Both the position numbers and the translations under genes were made by a program. This document shows positions 27,109 through 35,614 of a stretch of 64,000 bases of DNA, in pieces. Source of the DNA: Breoghania sp. Its GTDB lineage: Bacteria; Pseudomonadota; Alphaproteobacteria; Rhizobiales; Stappiaceae. The number at the start of each line of letters is the position of its first letter. Position 1 is the first letter of the stretch. Where the stretch lies: the NCBI RefSeq assembly GCF_963674635.1, contig NZ_OY771475.1, positions 682,001 to 746,000 of the forward strand, in the 5' to 3' direction. Below the pieces are notes generated by a model that worked only from the letters and a program-made list of their open reading frames with translations, searched no databases and was not told where the DNA came from.

Positions 27109-29310
27109 TCAGGCAGCCCGAACTTCTGCCAGGAACCGCTCCACTTGCGCTCTGAGCTGTTCTGACTTGCTGCTGAGTTCACCAGCGGTGCCTGTAACCT
27201 GGGTTGCAGCCGTTCCCGTTTCGCTGGCTGACTGCGACACGGCCAGGATGTTCTCGGTCACTTCCTGGGTGCCGCGAGCGGCCTGCTCGACATTGCGCGC
27301 GATTTCACCGGTGGCCGAAGACTGCTGTTCAACGGCATCCGCAATACTCGCGGCGATCACATTCATCTCGCCGATCGTTTTTCCGATCTCCTGGATCGCT
27401 TTCACCGCTTCATCCGTCTCAAGCTGAACGGTGCCGATCTGCAGGCTGATTTCCTCGGTTGCCTTGGTGGTTTGGCTTGCGAGTTCCTTCACTTCGGCGG
27501 CGACAACCGCAAACCCCTTGCCGGCATCGCCAGCTCTGGCAGCCTCGATCGTCGCGTTGAGGGCCAGCAGGTTGGTTTGTTCGGCAATGGCGGAAATCAG
27601 ATTGACCACATCGCCGATCTTCTGAGAAGCGGTGGCAAGACCCTGGATCTGCCGATCCGTCTGTTCTGCCTGAGATACGGCGCCCCCTGCAATCTCCGAT
27701 GACTGGGTCACCTGTCTGCTGATCTCCGCAATGGAACTCGTGAGTTCTTCCGTCGCGCTGGCAACTGTCTGAACGTTTGCTGCGGCCTGTTCGGCGGCGC
27801 TGGCAACCGATGTCGCTCTTTGGTTGGTGTTGTTGGCAATGCCGGAGAGTGCGTTCGCCGTGCTTTCCATTTCTCTCGAAGCAGCGGAGGTGGCGGCCAG
27901 CAACTCACTGGCATCGACATCGAAATTCTGCGTCAGAGCCGCGATGCGCTGTGCCCGTTCTTCCCGACGCTTCGTTTCATCCGCGGCGGCATGGGTGAGC
28001 TCATCGGCCTTGATCATGTTGTCTTTGAACACTTGCACGGCGACGGCCATATCCCCGACTTCGTCAGTCCGTTCCTGATAGGGGATTTCGGCCGACGTAT
28101 CATGCCCTGCCAGCTTCTTCATGGAGTTTGTTATGGTGACAATCGGCTTGGCAATGCCGCGTGCGGCAAGGAACATGATGAAAGTGGCAGCCACGCCGAC
28201 GACAATTCCGAGAATGATCAGCCAGAGGGTTGCGAACCGGGAACGCTCAGTGAGCTTGTCCTGCAATTGATGGACATCCGCAAGCGCCACTGCCTTGGGC
28301 ACGGAGATCACGATCGTCCACGGCGTGTTATCTTCACTGAGGACGATCGGCGCAAAGATGTCGACCATCTCGAACGTACTGTCGTCGATGACGGTTGGCT
28401 TGTCCCGGTCGATTGAACCGACGCGCTGCGACCAGCTTGTTTGCGCTGTGTCGACCTTCTTGCCAATGAGGTCGGCATCATCGCTATAGGCAACGATCAG
28501 TCCGGTGTCGTTGATGATGATCACGCTTCCCTTGCCGCCAAACAGATCGGCATCGACGCTGGAGACCAGGTTTTGAACGAAGTTCAGATTGAAATTGGCA
28601 CCGGTAATGCCGTGAAATTTGCCGTCGATCATGACAGGAACGGCAAACGTGGCCAGTGATACCAGCTTGCCCTGATCGAGATAGGTCAGCGGGCCGATGA
28701 CGCGTTCCTTGCCGGTTGAACGCGGATCAAGATACCACGCCCCCTTCTGCAAACCGTATGACGCCATGGACGTTTCTTCGTACTCCACAAGGGCCTGCAC
28801 CACCGCCTTGCCTGAAGCGTCTTTGGTCCAGTAGGGGAGGAACCGCCCCGTATCGTCGGAGCCGATATCGGCGCGGTTGCGATAGGCCGCGTCGTTGCCG
28901 TCAAGGGCGTTGGGCTCCCAGGCCGAATAGGTGCCGTTGATCGTGCTGTTTTCCTCAACGGTATGACGCAGGATACCATTGAATTTCTCGCGACGGATCT
29001 CAGGCGGCAAGCCCTTGCTCGCCGACGCCAGTTCCGAAAAGGTCGTCGCCATGTTGCGTGCGGTCTGGATGCCGACGCTCAGCCTCGACTTGATGACACC
29101 CGCTTGGAGGCCGGCCTCATTCAGCAGGCGCTCTTCGATCTGTCCTCCGATAATATCCGTAGCGGTTTTCCCGACATATTCGTTCGTATCGCGTGAGAAA
29201 AACAGTGATGTTACTACCAATGAGACAACGGTGAGGGCGATACAAAAGATTGAAAATACAGCTATCTTGGATTGAATACTGCCGAGACGAATGAAGTTAT
29301 GGCTCTTCAT
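27109..29310 (-). CDS. Methyl-accepting chemotaxis protein with dCache-type sensor
   Basis: The 733-residue transmembrane chemoreceptor has a first membrane helix at about residues 15-38 and a periplasmic region of about 320 residues with double-Cache features (ITGANFNLNFVQNLVSSV, then IINDTGLIVAYSDD, then PIVLSEDNTPWTIVISVP). A second helix (LWLIILGIVVGVAATFIMFL), a HAMP domain and a long cytoplasmic signalling hairpin follow. The highly conserved hairpin tip reads AEQTNLLALNATIEAARAG. dCache domains usually bind amino acids, organic acids or other small ligands directly; the ligand is not predictable here. Receptor control is by methylation via CheR/CheB encoded elsewhere. An AT-rich region upstream (29,311-29,500) is the likely promoter. 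Confidence 0.93.
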   Translation of the reverse strand: MKSHNFIRLGSIQSKIAVFSIFCIALTVVSLVVTSLFFSRDTNEYVGKTATDIIGGQIEERLLNEAGLQAGVIKSRLSVGIQTARNMATTFSELASASKGLPPEIRREKFNGILRHTVEENSTINGTYSAWEPNALDGNDAAYRNRADIGSDDTGRFLPYWTKDASGKAVVQALVEYEETSMASYGLQKGAWYLDPRSTGKERVIGPLTYLDQGKLVSLATFAVPVMIDGKFHGITGANFNLNFVQNLVSSVDADLFGGKGSVIIINDTGLIVAYSDDADLIGKKVDTAQTSWSQRVGSIDRDKPTVIDDSTFEMVDIFAPIVLSEDNTPWTIVISVPKAVALADVHQLQDKLTERSRFATLWLIILGIVVGVAATFIMFLAARGIAKPIVTITNSMKKLAGHDTSAEIPYQERTDEVGDMAVAVQVFKDNMIKADELTHAAADETKRREERAQRIAALTQNFDVDASELLAATSAASREMESTANALSGIANNTNQRATSVASAAEQAAANVQTVASATEELTSSIAEISRQVTQSSEIAGGAVSQAEQTDRQIQGLATASQKIGDVVNLISAIAEQTNLLALNATIEAARAGDAGKGFAVVAAEVKELASQTTKATEEISLQIGTVQLETDEAVKAIQEIGKTIGEMNVIAASIADAVEQQSSATGEIARNVEQAARGTQEVTENILAVSQSASETGTAATQVTGTAGELSSKSEQLRAQVERFLAEVRAA

Positions 29311-29780
29311 TTTCGAACCTTTCGGGCATTACGTGGAGGTGTCGGTACTAAGCGGAGGTTTCCGTATTCCGTCGCCATTGTCTCAAGTGAGTGGCGACTA
29401 GCATTACTTTACTGGAAGTATTAATAAATGATTTCTTGTCCGAATTAAAAATACGATAACGTTACTTGTAGTGGGTAGTATATCGTGAAAAGTAACATAA
29501 CGAAATATTGGAATGCGGAAACTGCGTAGACACGCGTTCCGGGGCAGGCTGCGAGGCGATGGAAGACGTGCCTGTGCGGATGGAGCCGGGGGTATTGGGC
29601 TGGAAGAAGGCGCCTCATTTTTCAGATCTGCCCGTCGCCGGCCTATGAGGCGCATATCAGAAAGCGGCGGGGCCTTCCGTCGAGATCTCCGGCCGGGCTC
29701 GGCGTCATAAAAACACCTTATTGATCCTTATTTCACGGCACCCGATCTCGATCAAAGTTCATTCAGGAATGTAAAGTCAC
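29311..29780. other. Divergent intergenic region, AT-rich near 29,400-29,490
   Basis: This 470-base gap separates the divergent chemoreceptor and DUF1566-like genes. The part at 29,400-29,510 is clearly AT-rich and contains the inverted pair GTTACTT/AAGTAAC (29,461-29,467 and 29,490-29,496), a possible operator. The rest is GC-rich with no supported gene. Confidence 0.45.
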
Positions 29781-30269
29781 ATGCGGTCAAGAGTTATTCT
29801 TGTTGCTTTTCTCGCTTCAATACTTCCGTTTTCCGTGCATGCGGCTTGCGTTAAAGGTAATGGATCTGGGTTTCACCTGCGCGGAGATGAGGCAACCGAC
29901 AAAAGCAGCGGTTTGACCTGGAAGCGATGTGCCGCGGGCATGACATGGAGCCAGGAGACAAGGCAGTGCGCGGGCGAGGTGCTTGGCCTTAGTGTGAATG
30001 ACGCTTTGGATTACGCAAAAAAGCAAGGCAAGGGCTGGCGCGTTCCCACGGCGATGGAACTTGGAACGCTTCTTTCAGAAACCTGCGGCGATTTCTGGAT
30101 CGACACGACCGTCTTTCCAGCAATCTCGGCGTCCGACTTCGGGGAAGGCGCCACATTCTGGACCTCGACGGAAGCAATTCCCGATGCGTATTACTTCTTT
30201 GATTTTACCAATGGCTTTGTCGATATGCACAGCCAAGGGTTCCGGCTGTCGGTGTTGCTCGTCAAATAG
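29781..30269 (+). CDS. Secreted DUF1566 (Lcl C-terminal-like) protein
   Basis: The 162-residue protein has a clear Sec signal peptide (MRSRVILVAFLASILPFSVHA, cleavage likely after VHA) and a compact domain with the DUF1566-type pattern: TDKSSGLTWKRCAAGMTWS, then NDALDYAKKQGKGWRVPTAMEL, and FWTSTEA. Several cysteines (in CVKG, KRCAAG, RQCAGE and ETCGDFW) could form disulfides. Proteins of this type are found at bacterial surfaces or in the periplasm; the biochemical role is unknown. It is a single gene between two chemoreceptors and is convergent with the second one, separated from it by a strong hairpin. Confidence 0.85.
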   Translation: MRSRVILVAFLASILPFSVHAACVKGNGSGFHLRGDEATDKSSGLTWKRCAAGMTWSQETRQCAGEVLGLSVNDALDYAKKQGKGWRVPTAMELGTLLSETCGDFWIDTTVFPAISASDFGEGATFWTSTEAIPDAYYFFDFTNGFVDMHSQGFRLSVLLVK

Positions 30270-30317
30270 CCCGCGGTATCGCAGGCGCCCGCGCGCTCAT
30301 GATCGATGGCGTTTTCC

Positions 30318-30361
30318 CGCTACAACGGGGGCGGGGCATTCCGCCCGCCCCCGTTGTAGCG
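30318..30361. terminator. Strong bidirectional hairpin, 18-bp stem
   Basis: CGCTACAACGGGGGCGGG (30,318-30,335) pairs perfectly with CCCGCCCCCGTTGTAGCG (30,344-30,361) around an 8-base loop, followed by GTGTTTC on the plus strand. It sits between the convergent DUF1566-like gene and the TorT-linked chemoreceptor. Confidence 0.8.
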
Positions 30362-30368
30362 GTGTTTC

Positions 30369-32510
30369 TCAAGCCGCACGTACCGACTTGAGAAATTCAT
30401 TGATATTCTTGTTTATCTCATCCGCTGTCGTCGAAACTTCGAGTGAAGCGGACTTCACAAGTTCTGAGGACTGTTTCGTTTCCTCAGCCGATTCCGACAC
30501 ATTTTGAATGTTCGAGGCAACGATCGTGGTGCCTCGCGCCGCCTCCTGAACATTTCGCGAAATTTCGGTTGTCGCCGAGCTTTGCTGTTCCGCAGACAGG
30601 GCGATCGACGCAGAATAGTCGCGCACGGAATTCATGGTCGCAGAGATCTTTTCGATCGCAGCAACCGCGTTGCCGGTAGAGCCCTGGATCGCGGATATCT
30701 GTTCGGCAATTTCACTTGTCGCCTTTGATGTCTGATCTGCCAGCGCCTTGACCTCCGTGGCGACCACGGCAAATCCCTTGCCGGCTTCGCCTGCGCGAGC
30801 GGCCTCGATCGTGGCGTTGAGCGCGAGGAGGTTCGTTTGCTCCGCGATGTCGGTAATGATATTCACCACGTCACCGACACGTTCAACGGTCTTCGCCAGC
30901 CCGATGATTTCTTCATTGGCCGTGGTTACGTCTTGGTCGGCCTGGAGGATGACGTCACCCGTCGTCTTGATTTGGTGCTGTATTTCATTGATTGATTGCG
31001 ACAGTTCCTCAGCCGCTGCCGCGACCGCCTGAACGTTCTTGGCGGCTTCTTCAGACGAACCAAATGCACTGCTGGATTTTTCCGTCGTCATTCGGGCGAC
31101 GTCTCCAAGCCCATCGGCCGTTTCGCGCAGACTGTTCGCGGTATTTTGCGCTTGCTCCATCAAGTTCGCGACGTTGCTCTCAAAGCTGGAAATGAGATTG
31201 GAAATGGCATTTTGCCGTTTCTGCTCAACCTCGTTTGCCTCCACCTGCCGTTGCCGCAGGATCTCGGCTTCACGCGCATTGTCCTTGAAGACCTGCAAGG
31301 CAGACGCCATCTGGCCGATTTCGTCACGACTGACTTGCGGCACAGGGGCCTCCAAATCGCCTTGCGACAAAGCAAGGGTGGTGTGGTTCAGCGCCACCAG
31401 CCGCCGAATGACACGCCTTTCGACATAGAAAATGCCGATCGATGCGGAAAGGGCCACCGATGCGATGGACAGGGCTACCATCAACGTGAAAGCAAATGAC
31501 GTCAGTTGCGTCATGTCCGATTTGGCGGCCGCGATGTTGTCCTTGGATGTCTCTACAGTTTGCAGAACGGCTTCTTCAAGTTCCTTGGTGCTCTTTTGCA
31601 ATTCCGCCTCAAGGACATCCATCTCGTTTTTGGTTTTGATTATATTGACATAGATGGAGTAAAAGCTCTCCTCGTTTCCCTTGTCCATCAGGCGCTTGAT
31701 CGTAGACAGCGTTTCCAGAGCTTGCGTTTTCCGGTTCGGATCATCAATTTTTTCTGCGTTGCGACCCAGAGCTATAAGCAATTGTTCAAACTCGGCATGG
31801 GCTTGCTCAATCCCGTCAAGAGATCGCGCGTTCTTGACCAGACCAATACTGCGCTCCACAGCGAGAGCATTCGCCTTGAAGCTTGTCATGGCGTCCGAGT
31901 AAAACAGTTTGATATCCAGCAGATCGTCGAGAGTGTCAAAAACAGAGCCTATTTTGCTGCTGTCTTCAACGATGTCATATAACGTCGAAACAGAGTTTGT
32001 GACGCTGGACTTCGAATTTGCGACGAGCGTTTCAGAGAGTATGATCAGATCTTTCGCATTCGATTTGATCTTGTCTTCGACGAGTAGGCTGTCATTGCTG
32101 TAGGTTATGCGCGTTTTGGTGAGTTCGCTGTAGGTTTTCAGCTTTCCGGTCAATGCTTCAATTTCCGAAGCCAATTTGGAGGTTTCGTCTTGACGGGCGC
32201 CAAGTGCCCGCAGCTTGTTCAAGGCATCGCTCTCCTTTTGAATCGTGTCTTGAAGAGACGCTTCAATGCTTGAGACCTGTTCAAGGTTTTGTGCCTGATC
32301 CAGCATGCCGGTCATGTTGGTGAGCAAGATGCCGTTCACATAGAGGTCTTTAGCCGCCTCAGAGGAGGGCATGTCGACGTCGAGGACGGATGCCTGCTCC
32401 TTGTTCATGGATCGCAGTGCAAACATTCCTGTTGCCGATGAGACGAGCACCATTGCTGTGACGATGCCAAATGCCGTCAGGAGGCCGGTTTTTACGGTAA
32501 GACCCTTCAT
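30369..32510 (-). CDS. Methyl-accepting chemotaxis protein, TorS-like helical sensor region
   Basis: The 713-residue chemoreceptor has membrane helices at residues 10-33 and 338-363 enclosing an almost wholly helical periplasmic region of about 300 residues. A HAMP domain (about 365-420) and a signalling hairpin with AEQTNLLALNATIEAARAG follow. It lies 62 bases downstream of torT on the same strand. In Escherichia coli, TorT binds TMAO and docks on the all-helical periplasmic domain of the kinase TorS, whose size is similar to the region here. The arrangement therefore suggests a receptor that reads TMAO-loaded TorT and sends the signal to the flagellar motor. That is inference: homology of the sensor region to TorS was not tested. 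It resembles no Cache or four-helix Tar domain by eye. Confidence 0.92.
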   Translation of the reverse strand: MKGLTVKTGLLTAFGIVTAMVLVSSATGMFALRSMNKEQASVLDVDMPSSEAAKDLYVNGILLTNMTGMLDQAQNLEQVSSIEASLQDTIQKESDALNKLRALGARQDETSKLASEIEALTGKLKTYSELTKTRITYSNDSLLVEDKIKSNAKDLIILSETLVANSKSSVTNSVSTLYDIVEDSSKIGSVFDTLDDLLDIKLFYSDAMTSFKANALAVERSIGLVKNARSLDGIEQAHAEFEQLLIALGRNAEKIDDPNRKTQALETLSTIKRLMDKGNEESFYSIYVNIIKTKNEMDVLEAELQKSTKELEEAVLQTVETSKDNIAAAKSDMTQLTSFAFTLMVALSIASVALSASIGIFYVERRVIRRLVALNHTTLALSQGDLEAPVPQVSRDEIGQMASALQVFKDNAREAEILRQRQVEANEVEQKRQNAISNLISSFESNVANLMEQAQNTANSLRETADGLGDVARMTTEKSSSAFGSSEEAAKNVQAVAAAAEELSQSINEIQHQIKTTGDVILQADQDVTTANEEIIGLAKTVERVGDVVNIITDIAEQTNLLALNATIEAARAGEAGKGFAVVATEVKALADQTSKATSEIAEQISAIQGSTGNAVAAIEKISATMNSVRDYSASIALSAEQQSSATTEISRNVQEAARGTTIVASNIQNVSESAEETKQSSELVKSASLEVSTTADEINKNINEFLKSVRAA

Positions 32511-32530
32511 GTGTACCCCAAATTGTTTGG

Positions 32531-32557
32531 AAAAAAGGAGCGTGTGTCACGCTCCTT
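32531..32557 (-). terminator. Intrinsic terminator/attenuator between torT and chemoreceptor
   Basis: AAGGAGCGTG (32,535-32,544) and CACGCTCCTT (32,548-32,557) form a 10-bp stem with a TGT loop. Read on the minus strand, the stem is followed by a run of six T residues (the AAAAAA at 32,531-32,536). Lying inside the torT-chemoreceptor unit, it would let TorT be made in excess over the receptor. Confidence 0.8.
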
Positions 32558-32572
32558 AATTTTCATGACGGC

Positions 32573-33625
32573 TCAGTCGACTTTGAATGTCGGCGTGAAG
32601 TCGGAGGGGGCAAGCGATTCTTCCAGCGCGAAAGATTGCGCATTGTCTTTGTTGACGTTGAAAATCGCGGGGCCAACGTGGTCGGCTTCGACGGAACCTT
32701 CAAGGAACCGCACGGCCTGGTCGACCGAGATCATCCCCTGCAGCGCCGCGCTGTCGGTCGGCGCGCTTGAGATCAGGCCACGACGAATTCCGCGATAAAT
32801 GGCGGGGGTGAAATAGTCCGAGACCAGCTTCACCTTGTCTTTCAGGTCTCTTTGGCGCAGCACACTCATCGCGACTTCAATCGCGACCGCGTTTCCGGCG
32901 ATGTAGTCGACGTCAGGATGTTCGTCGAGAACGTCTTCAACGAGCTTTTGTTGAATTTCCTTGCCCGTATCGCCGAACTTGACGGTTACCAGTTCGATGG
33001 ACGAGTCCTTGACGACTTCGCGGAAGCCCTTGTCCGTGAACTTCACCCATCCTGCAGCTTCCGGTCCTGGCAGCCAGGCCACTTTGGCGGAGGCCGATCC
33101 CGCGGGATATTTTTCCGAGAAATAGCGACCGGCAGCGCGGCCCATGTCATGCCAATCGACCGCGGCCATTCCCGATATTCCATCGGGCATGATCGCATTC
33201 ACGGTCGCAAAAACGGGCTTCTTCTTGGCCGCCTCGACGACCGTTGGCGTCATCTGGTCGAACGAGACCGTGCCCAACAGAATCGCGTCATAGTCTCCGT
33301 TGGCGCAGTCCAGCAGTTGCTGCTTTTGCTTTTCCAGGTTGGGATATCCGCCCGCCTCGTAAAGATCGAGGGCCACGCCGATTTTCTGCGCATGCGCAAC
33401 GACACCGTGGTTTGTCGCGACCCAATAGGGGTCTTTCAGATGCGGGAAGATGACGCAAAGCTTCCACTTCTTGGAAGCCTTTTCGAGCGCGGCATAAGCG
33501 GCATCTTGTGGCGGGTTGGTGAAATCATAGGGAGGCGTCCACTTGTCGACGTTCCATGTCTGCCCGACCGCAGCGGAGATTGAAAATGCGGCAATCCCAG
33601 CCGCCAATATAGTCCCTTTGAGCAT
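32573..33625 (-). CDS. torT: TorT-like periplasmic TMAO-binding protein
   Basis: The 350-residue periplasmic binding protein belongs to the sugar-binding/LacI type I fold as used by TorT, the TMAO-sensing partner of the kinase TorS. The ATG at 33,625 opens a Sec signal peptide (MLKGTILAAGIAAFSISAAVG); the 59 codons upstream in frame are not protein-like. Recognisable parts are WTPPYDFTNPPQDA, the LCVIFPHLKDPYWVATNHG strand, the YDAILLGTVSFDQM hinge and AVDWHDMGRAAGRYF. No torS, torR or torCA gene is adjacent; a chemoreceptor follows instead, after an intrinsic terminator. The protein probably feeds ligand occupancy to that receptor. The AT-rich stretch at 33,680-33,830 is the likely promoter. 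Confidence 0.87.
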   Translation of the reverse strand: MLKGTILAAGIAAFSISAAVGQTWNVDKWTPPYDFTNPPQDAAYAALEKASKKWKLCVIFPHLKDPYWVATNHGVVAHAQKIGVALDLYEAGGYPNLEKQKQQLLDCANGDYDAILLGTVSFDQMTPTVVEAAKKKPVFATVNAIMPDGISGMAAVDWHDMGRAAGRYFSEKYPAGSASAKVAWLPGPEAAGWVKFTDKGFREVVKDSSIELVTVKFGDTGKEIQQKLVEDVLDEHPDVDYIAGNAVAIEVAMSVLRQRDLKDKVKLVSDYFTPAIYRGIRRGLISSAPTDSAALQGMISVDQAVRFLEGSVEADHVGPAIFNVNKDNAQSFALEESLAPSDFTPTFKVD

Positions 33626-34151
33626 GTCTTTCTGTCCCTCAGTTGTCCTGACGCCATTGTCTGCTTTGACTATTCGAGTCAATACGTAGCAAAATCTATG
33701 TAATACACGGATAGCGCGTCGAGAATTCGGTAAAAATATAAAAGACGCGTAAAAAAGAAGAGACAAAAAAGTAATGAAGGGCCGAAATACGAAAATATAC
33801 AAATGGGAAAACTATAAAACCTTAGGGGAGGTGGCGCTGGGGCGTTATGTTCGGGCAGGAGGGTCTGCGAGGTGCAGTGAGTAGGGTGTTGAGGCGACCT
33901 TCTGCACTGAGTGGGGCCGCCTTATTGTCAGGAAAACGCACCATCACAGATGGAAGGCTGGCGACATTAGCCAATTGGAATTCTCACGAAGCTGGAAGAG
34001 GTTGTGATGCGTGTCGGGCCGGGGCTGGTAAGGGCGATGGTATTCGGCCGGGGACGATGGTATCCGGCCGGTTCGCGTAACACAGCAAACCGGCTTGCCT
34101 TTGTTGTCCGCGTTTTGAGCATGCCCTGCGCCCCGGCGGCAGCGACAAGCG
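33626..34151. other. Intergenic: torT promoter region and short direct repeat
   Basis: The first 200 bases are strongly AT-rich and should hold the torT promoter. Around 34,033-34,070 the sequence ATGGTATYCGGCCGG occurs twice about 20 bases apart. No intact gene was seen; the right part may be debris of insertion elements like the adjacent IS3 relic. Confidence 0.4.
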
Positions 34152-34548
34152 ATGAGAGGGCCCAGGTTTTCCGATAGGCAGATCACTGGCCTTTTGAAGG
34201 GGCATCAGGTGGGCTTGCCTGTCGCTGATCTTTGCCGGAAATGCAGCTTAAGCGACAACCGCAACGACCTTGACGCCGGTGTGAGGTGAGAGTGGCAGCA
34301 GGATCGCGGCTTTGAATGGCGTCGCATCTCAGCGGGCGAGCCCTCGGACACCGCGTGTATCGATCCGTTCAACGGGACGTTCCGGCTTGAATGCCTGAAC
34401 CCGCACTGGTTCCTGACGCTTGACGATGCACGTCAGAAGATGGAAGGAATAGCGTAGAGATTACAATGAGGTTTGCGCTCACCAAGCCATCGGCAACATG
34501 CCTCCGATATCGCTCATGAATGGCTCCGGCGCATCCGGTCCGCGGTGA
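34152..34548 (+). pseudogene. Internally deleted IS3-family (IS407-like) element remnant
   Basis: The piece at 34,152-34,260 encodes an OrfA N-terminus (MRGPRFSDRQITGLLKGHQ, then VADLCRK), matching the helix-turn-helix start of IS3-family OrfA. From 34,293 a second frame encodes the OrfB C-terminus: ACIDPFNGTFRLECLNPHWF, DDARQKME and, after a shift of frame, RDYNEVCAHQAIGNMPPISL. The integrase core with the first two catalytic residues is missing, and the third catalytic position reads Asp in place of Glu. The element is dead. It ends 70 bases before the condensing-enzyme gene and could have supplied or disrupted its promoter. Confidence 0.72.
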
Positions 34549-34617
34549 GTGTCACCCCGGGAAATCCCCGGGCCGGGTGGTCTACAATCGGGGAGCACGT
34601 CATTAACAGGTATATGT

Positions 34618-35610
34618 ATGTTTATAGACCTTGGCGGGACTGGGAGCAGTCTTCCCAACCGAATCCTGCCCTCTTCGGAAATTGATCGCCAGCTTGGGCA
34701 AAATGTCGGCACGCTTGAAATGCGGACCGGAGTTGCGCAGCGTTATGTCTGTGAGCAAGAAACGCAGATTGATCTTGCTGTCGCGGCCGCGCGAGCGGCA
34801 ATCGAAGACGCTGGGCTTCCGGTGGATCAGGTTGAACTGGTCCTGTCCGGTTCAGCAATCCCCTACCAGCCCTTGCCTGCGATGGCGCCGCTGATCATGC
34901 GGGAAATCGGTATCCCGGATGGCCAGGCAGCGGCATTTGACGTCAACAGCACCTGCCTCAGTTTTCTCACTGCGCTTGAGACCGCGGCACATCTTTTATC
35001 AGCGGGCCGGTATCAGACGGCGTTGGTGGTCGCTTCGGAAATCGCCTCGCGTGCCTTGCCTTGGGACGATCATCCGGAAACGGCAGCCCTTTTCGGGGAC
35101 GGAGCCGGTGCCGTCCTTCTCCGACGCGCATCCGGGCCTCTTGCGAGCCGCATCCGCGCAAGCCTCATGACGAGTTTCCCTTCCGCCTATGAAGCCTGTT
35201 CCATTGGCGCTGGAGGGACCCGCTTCGATTTTCGTAAACAAAACGAGGACTTCGCCCGAAACGCCGTTTTCTCGATGGATGGCTCGGCGCTTTTTCGTCT
35301 CAGCAGGCGCCATTTCGCAGCGTTCGTCGCCAAGGTTCTGGATGAGGCCGGCTGGACGCTGAGCGACGTCGATCTGGTCATCCCGCATCAGGCCAGTCCC
35401 TTTGCACTGGAGCATATGGCGCGGCAGGTGGGGGTCAGTGCGGAGCAAATGATCGACATCACGCGCAGTCACGGCAACCAGATTGCGGCCTCCATTCCCT
35501 TTGCGCTCGATATTGCCCGCAAAGCCGGGCGCATCCAAACCGGATCCAGGGTGCTTTTCCTTGGAACCTCCGCAGGGGTCTCCTTTGGCGCCATGGCATT
35601 GGAGGTCTGA
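34618..35610 (+). CDS. 3-oxoacyl-ACP synthase III / OleA-like condensing enzyme
   Basis: This is a 330-residue thiolase-fold enzyme with the KAS III triad: Cys113 (NSTCLSF), His257 (IPHQAS) and Asn287 (SHGNQIAASIP). It would load an acyl group from CoA or a carrier protein on the cysteine and condense it with a second thioester. The ATG at 34,618 is chosen because it aligns with KAS III N-termini (MFIDLGGTGSSLPNRI); the open frame upstream lies in the IS3 relic. It is the first gene of a six-gene operon whose next gene, a reductase of the extended short-chain type, starts 4 bases after its stop, as oleA and oleD can be arranged. Whether it makes a beta-keto acid, a fatty acid or an ester cannot be told. 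Confidence 0.9.
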   Translation: MFIDLGGTGSSLPNRILPSSEIDRQLGQNVGTLEMRTGVAQRYVCEQETQIDLAVAAARAAIEDAGLPVDQVELVLSGSAIPYQPLPAMAPLIMREIGIPDGQAAAFDVNSTCLSFLTALETAAHLLSAGRYQTALVVASEIASRALPWDDHPETAALFGDGAGAVLLRRASGPLASRIRASLMTSFPSAYEACSIGAGGTRFDFRKQNEDFARNAVFSMDGSALFRLSRRHFAAFVAKVLDEAGWTLSDVDLVIPHQASPFALEHMARQVGVSAEQMIDITRSHGNQIAASIPFALDIARKAGRIQTGSRVLFLGTSAGVSFGAMALEV

Positions 35611-35614
35611 CGAG

